From Sphingomonas segetis (lineage in GTDB: Bacteria > Pseudomonadota > Alphaproteobacteria > Sphingomonadales > Sphingomonadaceae), in contig NZ_WJSQ01000002.1 of NCBI RefSeq assembly GCF_009720245.1, positions 1 to 49,648 of the forward strand: a stretch of 49,648 bases of DNA, in the 5' to 3' direction. Below are positions 24,524 through 36,176 of this stretch, piece by piece. A program made the translations under genes and the position numbers. Every line of letters starts with the position of its first letter. The first letter of the stretch is position 1. Below the pieces are notes generated by a model. That model worked only from the letters and a program-made list of their open reading frames with translations. It made no database searches and was not told where the DNA came from.

Positions 24524-25766
24524 ATGATCCTCAACCGCGCGGAGCGGATGCTCACCCGGCGCTACCTCCTTCCCGGCAAGGGCGAGGGGTTCATCTTCCT
24601 CGTCGCGTCGATCAGCCTGATCGCGGTCGCGCTCGGCGTCGCTGCCTTGATCATCGTGATGAGCGTGATGAACGGGTTTCGAGCCGAGCTTTTCGACAAG
24701 ATCGTGGGATTGAACGGCCACGCCGTCGTCCAGGGGTACGGCGGAAGGCTGCCGGATTGGCAGCGGATCGCCGATACCGCGAAGAAGACGCCCGGCGTGA
24801 CATCGGCGCTGCCTCTGATCGAGACGCCGCTGATGGCAACCGCGAACGGCCGCTTCGAAGGCGTGCTGGTGCGCGGCATGCGGGTCGAGGACATCCGCGG
24901 CAACAAGACGATCACCTCGAATGTGCTCGCCGGCGACATCCGTTCGATCGCGCCGGGCAGCAACCGCGTGGCGCTCGGCTCCCGGCTTGCCGATACGCTC
25001 GGCGCTTATCCCGGCAGCCAGATCACCCTGTGGAACCCGGAAGGCCGCTCGACCGTGGTCGGCACCGTCCCGCGCGAAGTAACCTACACGGTCGGCGCCA
25101 TCTTCGAGATCGGCGTCTACGATTACGACAAGGCGTTCGTCATCATGCCGATGCAGGACGCGCAGGAATTGATGCTGATGGGCGATCAGGTCGGGATGAT
25201 CGAAATCCAGACGAGCAATCCCGACAAGGTGCAGGAAATTCTCGCGCCGCTGCGCAAGCTCGTCCAGGGCAAGGGAGTCATCACCGACTGGCGGCAGATG
25301 AACTCGGCCTTGTTCCAGGCGCTCGAGATCGAGCGTGTCGCGATGTTCATCGTGCTCTCGCTGATCGTGCTGGTGGCGGTCTTCAACATTCTGTCGTCGC
25401 TGATCATGCTGGTCCGCGCCAAGACTCGCGACATCGCCATCCTGCGCACCATGGGAGCGAGCCGCAGAGGCATGATGAAGGTGTTCGTGACGGTCGGCGT
25501 GACGATCGGCTCGCTGGGTATCCTGCTCGGCATCGTCCTGGGCGCGATATTCCTGTTCTTCCGGCAGGACGTTGTCGACGCGATCCAGGCGATAACCGGT
25601 CAGAATTTGTGGGACCCGTCGGTGCGATTCCTCACCGATCTCCCTGCCAAGAGTGACCCGTTGGAGATCGCGGCAATCGTGCTGACGGCGCTGATCCTGT
25701 CGTTCCTCGCCACGCTCTATCCCGCCTACAAGGCGGCGAGCACGGACCCTGTGCAGGTGCTGCGCT

Positions 25767-25774
<8 letters not shown>
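24524..25774 (+). CDS. lolC: Lipoprotein-releasing system membrane protein LolC/LolE
   Basis: This 416-residue inner-membrane subunit of LolCDE extracts lipoproteins for transfer to LolA. It starts [20 protein letters not shown], followed by the first helix, a large periplasmic loop, and three C-terminal FtsX-type helices with [17 protein letters not shown] and the coupling segment. Alphaproteobacteria have one LolC/E-like protein, presumably acting as a homodimer. The ATG at 24524 is the family start; the open frame upstream reads through the palindrome. It overlaps lolD by 8 bases. Its ribosome site (AGGCAG) is weak and abuts the hairpins. Confidence 0.95.
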
Positions 25775-26483
<709 letters not shown>

Positions 26484-26541
26484 TTGCATCCTCAAAGGGT
26501 GAACTGCGTTCGTGGCCTGTAATGCAAATGAGGACTCCGCG

Positions 26542-27585
26542 ATGAACGGCCCCGATCGCCCCCCCGAGTGGCCCATCGGCCCCGAACGGCAAGCCGAGGA
26601 AGAGCGGCGGGAGAGCGGGCGCGACGCCGATGTCGTTCGCGAACGCCGAAGCGGGGGGACGGGCCTGAACTGGACCACGATTGCGCTCATCGCCGGGCTG
26701 ATCATCCTCGCGCTTCTGGTCGCTTATTTCGCCACCAGCCGTAACCCGGACCAGGACAAACTGATCGGGAACGAGGCTGCCCAGAACGCAGCTGCGCCCG
26801 CGGATCCGGCGAAACTGTGCACGAGCAAGGCGACCTACGATCTCATCAAGCGCGAGCTGTTCCACCGGGCGGCGCAGGTCCGAGGAAGCGACGAGGCCGC
26901 GTTCAACAACCTGTCCGGCTATGCTGTGCTCCGGGTCGAAAACCCCGTGATGGAAAGCCAGGACAATTCGACTGGAGCGGTCAATTGCTCGGCGTCGCTT
27001 GCGCTCGACCTGCCGCCGGGAGTCGCGATCGTGGGCGGCCGGCGGACGCTCACCTCCGACGTCGATTATACCGTGCAGCCGGCCGCCGACGGAAGCGGCA
27101 ACGTCGTCGCGCTGCGAAGCGCGGACGCGATCGTCACGCCCCTGGCGACGCTGACGCGCGTCGCCCAGCAGGAGGGGCAGCCTGCTAGCGGTGAACCGGG
27201 AGAAATGCCCATGACTGAGGCGCCCGATAGCGGCCAGACGGTGCCGGACGTCTCCGCCTCTGAATCCGCGAACAAGGAGGTCGGTCCGAAGACGAACTCC
27301 GGCGCACGCCCGAGCTTCGACTGCTCGAACGCGAGCACCAAGGGCGAGATCGCGGTCTGCTCCGACAGCGGCCTCGCGGCGCTCGACGTTAACATGGCGA
27401 CGCAATACCGGCGAGCGCTGGCGTCCGCCTCTCCCGAGGAGAAAGCCCTGCTGCAACGGACTCGCGACCGCTTCCTCTCCTATCGGGACCGCTGCCCCAA
27501 CCGCTCGTGCATGGCCGATGCCTATGTCGGCCGCATGCGCGAGATCCGCGACATCATGGAAGGGAATTGGACGCCGCCGCGCTGA
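26542..27585 (+). CDS. Membrane-anchored protein with C-terminal LprI-like domain
   Basis: This is a 347-residue protein: a charged cytoplasmic N-terminus (MNGPDRPPEWPIGPERQAEE), one helix at about 44-64, and a periplasmic part. The C-terminal 85 residues look like the LprI/DUF1311 domain (FDCSNASTKGEIAVC, LDVNMATQYRRAL, RFLSYRDRCPNRSCMADAY), with paired cysteines. Some LprI-like proteins inhibit lysozyme; that role is not shown here. The ATG at 26542 is preceded by GAGGA; an upstream GTG at 26512 lacks a site. It follows lolD by 58 bases and may share its transcript. Confidence 0.78.
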   Translation: MNGPDRPPEWPIGPERQAEEERRESGRDADVVRERRSGGTGLNWTTIALIAGLIILALLVAYFATSRNPDQDKLIGNEAAQNAAAPADPAKLCTSKATYDLIKRELFHRAAQVRGSDEAAFNNLSGYAVLRVENPVMESQDNSTGAVNCSASLALDLPPGVAIVGGRRTLTSDVDYTVQPAADGSGNVVALRSADAIVTPLATLTRVAQQEGQPASGEPGEMPMTEAPDSGQTVPDVSASESANKEVGPKTNSGARPSFDCSNASTKGEIAVCSDSGLAALDVNMATQYRRALASASPEEKALLQRTRDRFLSYRDRCPNRSCMADAYVGRMREIRDIMEGNWTPPR

Positions 27586-27640
27586 GCCTGTTGCCGACGC
27601 TGCGCTGGTGCATCACTATGGTGCGACGAGGAGGCCTCGG

Positions 27641-28192
27641 ATGGTTCGGACTTCGCTTGCCGTAACAGCCGCGCTCGTGGCCGCCGCTGGCCCCACGCTC
27701 GCGCAGCCTGCGCCTGCGGGCCCGGCGGGCTGCGACACGCCCGAATCCCACCAGCTCGATTTCTGGGTCGGCAAGTGGGAGGTGCATCCCAACGGCGCAG
27801 ACAAGATCGTGGCCCATTCGCTGATCGAAAAAAAGTATAGTGGCTGCGCCGTCCGCGAGAATTGGATGCCGCTTGGCAAGGAGCTGACTGGCGGCGGCGG
27901 CAGCCTCAGTTCCTATGATCCTCAATCCAGGCATTGGCGCCAGACCTGGGTCGATTCAAGCGGCACCCGGGCCGACTTCGAGGGCGGCTTCGCGAATGGC
28001 GTGATGTCGATCACCGGCACCTGGCCGGGCTTTGCCGGACCGGGGAAGGATGCGCTGGTACGAATGAACTACCAGAAGCAGCCTGATGGACAGGTGCGGC
28101 AGTGGGGCGAAGCGTCGAGCGACGAGGGGAAGAGTTGGAAGCCGGCATTCGATTTGCTCTACCGGCACGTCCAGGCATTCCCCAAGTTTTAG
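27641..28192 (+). CDS. Secreted hypothetical protein, DUF1579-like
   Basis: This 183-residue protein has a Sec signal peptide (MVRTSLAVTAALVAAAGPTLA, cut near residue 21). The mature domain begins CDTPESHQLDFWVGKWEVHP and is rich in Trp and Gly (RQTWVDSSGTRADFEGGF). This opening is seen in small beta-barrel secreted proteins of the DUF1579-like type, whose role is unknown. The start has GAGGAGG eight bases upstream. It is preceded by the LprI-like gene (55-base gap) and followed by dnaE (60-base gap). Confidence 0.75.
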   Translation: MVRTSLAVTAALVAAAGPTLAQPAPAGPAGCDTPESHQLDFWVGKWEVHPNGADKIVAHSLIEKKYSGCAVRENWMPLGKELTGGGGSLSSYDPQSRHWRQTWVDSSGTRADFEGGFANGVMSITGTWPGFAGPGKDALVRMNYQKQPDGQVRQWGEASSDEGKSWKPAFDLLYRHVQAFPKF

Positions 28193-28252
28193 CTGTGGAA
28201 AATCGTCCCGGCCGCGCTTTCAGATTAGGGCGCTGCGGCTCATAATCGGCGA

Positions 28253-31200
28253 ATGAACGAGCCATATGTTCCGCTCCGCGTCTTCTCGTCCTTCACCATG
28301 CTCGAAGGAGCAATGGAGCCGAAGACGGTCGCGGCGCGGGCGGCGATGCTCGGTTTTCCCGCGATCGCCGTCACCGACCGCAACGGGCTTTACGGCGTCA
28401 TGCCGTTCAGCGACGCGTGCGTCGCCAAGGGCGTGCAGCCGATCGTCGGCGCGATGCTCGCGGTGGCGCGTCCAACGGACCTGGGTGGCGAAGCTGGCAT
28501 CGACTGGCTCGTTCTCCTTGCCAAGGATGACCAGGGCTACGCGAACCTCTGCAAGCTGGTTTCCTCCGCGCATCTCGACCGGCCGCTCGAGCAAGAGCCC
28601 CATGTCGCCTTTGCGAAGCTCGACGGCCTGTCCGACGGCCTGATCGCGCTTACCGCAGGCGCGGAGGGTGCACTGGCGCGGCTGATCGCCGACGGGCAGC
28701 AGGGCAGGGCGGAAGCCTATCTCCAGCGCCTGGAAGGGCTCTTCCCCGGGCGACTGTACATCGAAATCAGCCGACGCCGCGATCCTGTCGAAGAGGTCGC
28801 CGAACCCGGCCTCATCGAGCTCGCCTACGCCCGCGAGTTGCCGCTGGTGGCGACGAACCCGGCTGCGTACGCCGACCTGTCGTTCCATGCCGCGCATGAC
28901 GCGATGCTGTGCATCGCCCATTCGGCCTATGTCGAAAGCGCCGACCGCGTCACTTCGTCGTCCGAGGCCTGGCTGAAGGACGGTAAGGCGATGGCCGATC
29001 TGTTCGTCGATTTGCCTGAAGCGCTCGCAAACACGGCGGTGATCGCCCGGCGCTGCGCAGTCGCAGCGCCGAAGCGCCGGCCGATCCTGCCGCGGCTCGG
29101 CGAGAACGAGGACGAGCAGCTTCGCGGCGACGCGAAAGCGGGCCTCGACCGGCGGCTCGCCGGTCGCCCAGAGGAAGAGACAGCGGCCTACCGCGAGCGG
29201 CTCGACTACGAGCTCGAGATCATTACGAGCATGGGTTTCGCCGGTTATTTCCTGATCGTCGCAGACTTCATCAAATGGGCCAAGGCGAACGATATTCCGG
29301 TGGGTCCCGGGCGCGGCTCCGGCGCGGGATCAGTGGTCGCCTGGGCGCTGACCATCACGGATCTCGACCCCATCGGCCTCGGGCTGCTGTTCGAGCGCTT
29401 CCTCAACCCGGAGCGCGTGTCGATGCCCGACTTCGACATCGACTTCTGCGAAACCCATCGCGACAAGGTGATCGCCTACGTCCAGGGCAAGTACGGCCGT
29501 GACAAGGTCGCGCAAATCATCACGTTCGGGCGATTGAAGGCGCGCGCAGTGCTCAAGGACACCGGCCGGGTGCTGCAAATGCCCTATGGCCAGGTCGACC
29601 GTCTCGCCAAGCTGATCCCGAACCATCCGACTGATCCGTGGACCCTCGAGCGGTCGCTGAACGGCGTTTCCGAGGTGGCGGCCGAGTATAAGGACCCCGA
29701 CGTCAAGCGGTTGTTCGACTTGGCGATGAAGCTCGAGGGGCTGCCGCGCCACGCCTCGACCCACGCGGCCGGTGTGGTGATCGGCGACCGGCCGCTCGAC
29801 GAGCTCGTCCCACTCTACCGCGACCCGCGTTCCGACACGCCGGTCACCCAATTCGACATGAAATATGTCGAAGCGGCGGGGCTGGTGAAATTCGACTTCC
29901 TCGGGCTGAAGACGCTGTCAGTGCTGAAGCAGGGCCAGCGCCTGCTCGCCGACCAAGGCGTGGAGATCGATTTCGGCGCGCTGCCGTGGGACGACCCCGC
30001 GGTCTTCGACCTGCTCCAGCGCGGCGACACGGTCGGCGTGTTCCAGGTCGAGTCCGAAGGCATGCGGCGCACGCTTTCGGCAGTCAAGCCGACGGTGTTC
30101 GAGGACATCATCGCGCTCAACGCGCTCTACCGGCCGGGGCCAATGGATAACATTCCGATGTTCGGCCGTCGCAAGAACGGGCAGGAGGCGATCGAATATC
30201 CGCACCCGCTGCTCGAAGGAATCCTCAAAGGGACGTACGGGATCATCGTCTACCAGGAGCAGGTGATGCAGGCGGCGCAGATCCTCGCCGGCTATTCGCT
30301 CGGCGGCGCCGACCTGCTCAGGCGCGCGATGGGCAAGAAAATCCAGTCGGAAATGGATGCGCAGCGCGCGACCTTCGTAAAAGGGTGCGCCGAACACAAC
30401 GGCATTTCCGATGCCAAGGCGAACGAGCTGTTCGACTTGATCGACAAGTTCGCCGGCTATGGCTTCAACAAGAGCCACGCGGCGGCCTACGCGCTGCTTA
30501 CGTACCAGACGGCATGGCTCAAGGCGCATCACCGCGCGGAATTCTACGCGGCGTCGATGAGCTTCGACCTGGCGCTCACCGACAAGCTCGCGATGTTCGT
30601 CGAAGACATGCGCCGCGGCGGGATCGACTGCCTGCCGGCCGACATCAACGCGAGCGGGGCTTCCTTCACAGTCGAGGACGGCGCGGTCCGTTACGCCCTT
30701 GGCGCGCTGAAGGGCGTGGGCGAAAAGGCCATGGAAGCGCTGGTCGAGGACCGGGCAATGAATGGGCCGTTCGCCAGCCTCGAGGATTTCGCGGCGCGGA
30801 TCGACCCGCGGCTGCTCAACCGGCGCCAGCTCGAGAGCCTGGCGGGCGCCGGCGCCTTCGATGCGCTCAAACCCGAGCGGGCGGCGGTGTCCGCGGCCGC
30901 AGAGACGATCCTCGCGCATGCGGCGAGCGCGCACGAACAGCGGGAGACCGGGCAAGCCGGCCTGTTCGGTGTGAATTCTGCCGAGGCTGCCCCGATCCGG
31001 CTGCCGCGCGATGCGTCATGGACGCTGGCACAGCGGATGGCTGCCGAGCGCGAGGCGTTCGGCTTCTACTTCTCCGCCCATCCGGTGGATTCAGCCAAGC
31101 ACCTCCTTGCCGCGCACAAGGTGAAGACCTTCGCGGAGCTCGTCGACGTTCGTATCGCTGAGGGCGAGCGTGTCAGCGCGACCATGGCGGGGCTGGTCGA

Positions 31201-31693
31201 GGACACGCGCTGGCGAACCTCGGCACGCGGCCGGCGCTACATGATGGCGACGCTTAGCGACCCATCGGGCCAATTCGTCGCAACCGCGTTCGAAGATGAC
31301 GCCACGGTCGCGCTCGAAGCCGCTGCGAAGGCAGGGCAGTGCGGGCTCCTCACCGTGGAGCTGGACCGCCGGTCCGGCGACGAAACGCCCCGGGTCACCG
31401 TCAAGCGAGTCCAGCCTCTTTCTGAGCTCGCCAGGCGGACGCGGCTGCAGCTGGTCGTCCATGCGCCGGATCGGGCCGCGATCGAGCGAATCGTCGGCGA
31501 ACTGGCCGGCGCGCGCGGCGGCAACGGCAAGGTGACACTAACCGTTCCGCTCGCGAACGGCGGCGAGGCCGAAATCGTCGCAGGGCGCGACTTCGCACTC
31601 GACGCGGATATGGCTGCGCGCATCGAGCGCATCGCGGGAGAGGGCCGCGTCGAGCTTTCGACCCAGCAACCGAAGCTGGCGCTGGTCGGATAA
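28253..31693 (+). CDS. dnaE: DNA polymerase III subunit alpha
   Basis: This 1146-residue replicative polymerase has an N-terminal PHP domain, a C-family polymerase core with catalytic Asp393 and Asp395 in MPDFDIDF and Asp548 in KFDFLGLKT, then HhH, OB and C-terminal regions. The PHP metal sites are degenerate: LRVFSSF replaces LRVHS, and VTDRNGLYG replaces TDH. It therefore is not expected to have PHP exonuclease activity, and a separate DnaQ should proofread. Length and layout fit DnaE1, not the error-prone DnaE2. The ATG at 28253 is the family start. It is convergent with the hemerythrin-like gene. Confidence 0.97.
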   Translation: MNEPYVPLRVFSSFTMLEGAMEPKTVAARAAMLGFPAIAVTDRNGLYGVMPFSDACVAKGVQPIVGAMLAVARPTDLGGEAGIDWLVLLAKDDQGYANLCKLVSSAHLDRPLEQEPHVAFAKLDGLSDGLIALTAGAEGALARLIADGQQGRAEAYLQRLEGLFPGRLYIEISRRRDPVEEVAEPGLIELAYARELPLVATNPAAYADLSFHAAHDAMLCIAHSAYVESADRVTSSSEAWLKDGKAMADLFVDLPEALANTAVIARRCAVAAPKRRPILPRLGENEDEQLRGDAKAGLDRRLAGRPEEETAAYRERLDYELEIITSMGFAGYFLIVADFIKWAKANDIPVGPGRGSGAGSVVAWALTITDLDPIGLGLLFERFLNPERVSMPDFDIDFCETHRDKVIAYVQGKYGRDKVAQIITFGRLKARAVLKDTGRVLQMPYGQVDRLAKLIPNHPTDPWTLERSLNGVSEVAAEYKDPDVKRLFDLAMKLEGLPRHASTHAAGVVIGDRPLDELVPLYRDPRSDTPVTQFDMKYVEAAGLVKFDFLGLKTLSVLKQGQRLLADQGVEIDFGALPWDDPAVFDLLQRGDTVGVFQVESEGMRRTLSAVKPTVFEDIIALNALYRPGPMDNIPMFGRRKNGQEAIEYPHPLLEGILKGTYGIIVYQEQVMQAAQILAGYSLGGADLLRRAMGKKIQSEMDAQRATFVKGCAEHNGISDAKANELFDLIDKFAGYGFNKSHAAAYALLTYQTAWLKAHHRAEFYAASMSFDLALTDKLAMFVEDMRRGGIDCLPADINASGASFTVEDGAVRYALGALKGVGEKAMEALVEDRAMNGPFASLEDFAARIDPRLLNRRQLESLAGAGAFDALKPERAAVSAAAETILAHAASAHEQRETGQAGLFGVNSAEAAPIRLPRDASWTLAQRMAAEREAFGFYFSAHPVDSAKHLLAAHKVKTFAELVDVRIAEGERVSATMAGLVEDTRWRTSARGRRYMMATLSDPSGQFVATAFEDDATVALEAAAKAGQCGLLTVELDRRSGDETPRVTVKRVQPLSELARRTRLQLVVHAPDRAAIERIVGELAGARGGNGKVTLTVPLANGGEAEIVAGRDFALDADMAARIERIAGEGRVELSTQQPKLALVG

Positions 31694-31716
31694 CCCTCTC
31701 CTGCGAGAGGAGAGGG
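31694..31716. terminator. Hairpin between convergent dnaE and hemerythrin-like gene
   Basis: An 8-bp stem CCCTCTCC (31694-31701) / GGAGAGGG (31709-31716) has a 7-base loop and starts two bases after the dnaE stop. There is no U-tract on either strand, so if it terminates it does so weakly or with Rho. Similar CCCTCTCC/GGAGAGGG hairpins are a common short repeat in proteobacteria. Confidence 0.4.
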
Positions 31717-31721
31717 AAGCG

Positions 31722-32366
31722 TCACGCCGCCCAGAAACCGTCCTTGTTGACGAGGGCGGTGATCTTGGCGTTCTGCTCTTCGTCGAGGTTGCGCTTGAAC
31801 GCGGGGAAGACCTGCCCTTCCTCCATCTTGGCATGTTCGGCCACCAAGACGCGGAATTCCCGAACCTTTTCCAGCCAGTTCGACGCGTCCGGGCCGATCT
31901 TGCCGAGCTCGTAGAGGAAGGTCTTGATATAGCCGTGCTCGGCATTGAGCTGGTCGGCCTCGACCGCCTGGTCTGCCTCGCGCAGCGCCGGGTAAACGAC
32001 CATTTCCTCTTCGTGCGCATGCTTGTCGAGCATGTGCGTAAGCTGCATCAGTAGCATGCTGCGCTTCCATGTCTGGCTGGAATCGGTCGCGAGCATCTTG
32101 TCGAACACCGCCAATGCCAAGTCGTGCTCGGTTGCCAGGACTTCGTCCCAGTCGCCGGAAATGCCGGAAACCGCCTGGGTGATGAACTTGCGGCCGTAGT
32201 TTGCGGCAAAGCCGAGCGCTGCGCCGCCAAGCGCAGCGGCGATGATCGGTCCGCTTTCGCCCCATGAAAAGGCGCTGCGTTCATTGCTGCTGCGGTTGCT
32301 TCCGGCCGAGCTGCTGCGGTTCGAGGACGAGCGATCCGACTGCCGGCTTTTGGTACGCGTGGCCAT
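31722..32366 (-). CDS. Hemerythrin HHE-domain protein with hydrophobic N-terminal region
   Basis: This 214-residue protein has a basic Ser/Arg/Asn-rich N-terminus (residues 1-35), then a Gly/Ala-rich hydrophobic stretch (GPIIAAALGGAALGFAANYG) that may be a membrane helix, then a four-helix hemerythrin-like domain. Candidate diiron ligands lie in ATEHDLALAVF, MLDKHAHEEEMVVYPAL, LNAEHGYIKTFL and VAEHAKMEEGQVFPAF. Such domains bind O2, NO or iron; the role is not known here. The start at 32366 has AGGAGGAAA upstream. Confidence 0.85.
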   Translation of the reverse strand: MATRTKSRQSDRSSSNRSSSAGSNRSSNERSAFSWGESGPIIAAALGGAALGFAANYGRKFITQAVSGISGDWDEVLATEHDLALAVFDKMLATDSSQTWKRSMLLMQLTHMLDKHAHEEEMVVYPALREADQAVEADQLNAEHGYIKTFLYELGKIGPDASNWLEKVREFRVLVAEHAKMEEGQVFPAFKRNLDEEQNAKITALVNKDGFWAA

Positions 32367-32461
32367 AGATTTCCTCCTTGTTGGATTTGTCTGGCACAAC
32401 GGACGGGGGTTGCGCGGCGTTCCTGTTGCGAGGCGCTCTCAAGCCACCGTTCGACGCGTCT

Positions 32462-33421
32462 TCAGAACGAGTTCGAAGGCTCCAGCGGCTGCTCCGGCAA
32501 CATGGCGGCTTCGTTCGTCTCGGCAGGGCTCGCTTGCTGCTCCAGCGGCTCGGCCGAAGTCGGCGGAAGCTCGCTCACCACATTTTCGAGCGGCGGGAGC
32601 GCCCTGGGGCTTTCATATTCCTCGCCCGGCAGCGGACGCTGCTCCCTGGTCACCTTCGGCGGCGCCTTGTTCACCGGTGCGGGCGCACCCTTGTAGACAC
32701 AGCCGTCGAGACCATCGCGGCCGACGACTCCGATCCGCGCGGCGATCGTATTGCCGTAGCGGCCGGTGAAACCCTTTGGCGCAATCGCCCCGCGCTTCTT
32801 GGGCAGCGGAAGGATTGCGGCGATACGCGCCGCCTCGGTCGCGCTCATTGCGCTCGCGTCATGCCCGAAATAACGCTGCGCACCCGCGTTCACGCCGTAG
32901 GTCCCGATGCCGGTCTCGGCGAGGTTGAGATAGACTTCCATGATCCGGCGCTTGTCCCAGAGATGCTCGATCAGGAAGGTGAACCACGCTTCGACGCCCT
33001 TGCGCACATAGCCGCCGCCGTTCCACAGGAAGGCGTTCTTGGCGGTCTGCTGGCTAATCGTCGAGCCGCCGCGGATTCGCCCGCCCGACGCATTGCGTTT
33101 CATCGCGTCTTCAATGGCTTCGACATCGAAGCCGTTATGCGAGCAGAACTTGCTGTCCTCCGCGCCGATCGCCGCGCGGACCATGTCGCGGTCGATCCGG
33201 CTAATCGGCATCCAGTCCTTGTGCACGCCGCGCCCGGCGAAGAAGTCGCCGATCATGTTGAAGGTGACCGGCGGGCTTACGAAGCGGTAGGCGAGCACCC
33301 AGAGGACCGAGATGACGAGGAATGCGAGGATCAGCTTGACGATCCAGCCGATGAGCCTGCCGAGAAATGAGTGCTCGCGGCGGCGCTTGTAATGTGGGAT
33401 CGTGGATTTCCGCTTGGCCAT
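32462..33421 (-). CDS. mtgA: Monofunctional peptidoglycan glycosyltransferase MtgA
   Basis: This 319-residue GT51 enzyme polymerises lipid II into glycan strands at the inner membrane. One helix lies at about 21-45. The catalytic Glu88 is in GAEDSKFCSHNGFD; later motifs are RGGSTISQQTAKN, KRRIMEVYLNLAETG and YFGHDASAM. After the domain there is a Pro/Glu-rich tail of about 90 residues (EQRPLPGEEYESPRALPP), unusually long for MtgA. A GTG directly before the ATG is the other possible start. It is divergent from alaS with a 78-base gap. Confidence 0.95.
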   Translation of the reverse strand: MAKRKSTIPHYKRRREHSFLGRLIGWIVKLILAFLVISVLWVLAYRFVSPPVTFNMIGDFFAGRGVHKDWMPISRIDRDMVRAAIGAEDSKFCSHNGFDVEAIEDAMKRNASGGRIRGGSTISQQTAKNAFLWNGGGYVRKGVEAWFTFLIEHLWDKRRIMEVYLNLAETGIGTYGVNAGAQRYFGHDASAMSATEAARIAAILPLPKKRGAIAPKGFTGRYGNTIAARIGVVGRDGLDGCVYKGAPAPVNKAPPKVTREQRPLPGEEYESPRALPPLENVVSELPPTSAEPLEQQASPAETNEAAMLPEQPLEPSNSF

Positions 33422-33499
33422 CACGGTTGACTAGCGGAATTGCCGGCACTGCCAAGGCCTCGCCTTGCCGCGGTGCAGCAGGGCATTTACATCGCGCTG

Positions 33500-36157
<2,658 letters not shown>

Positions 36158-36176
36158 TCCGCGCCGACTTCACGAC

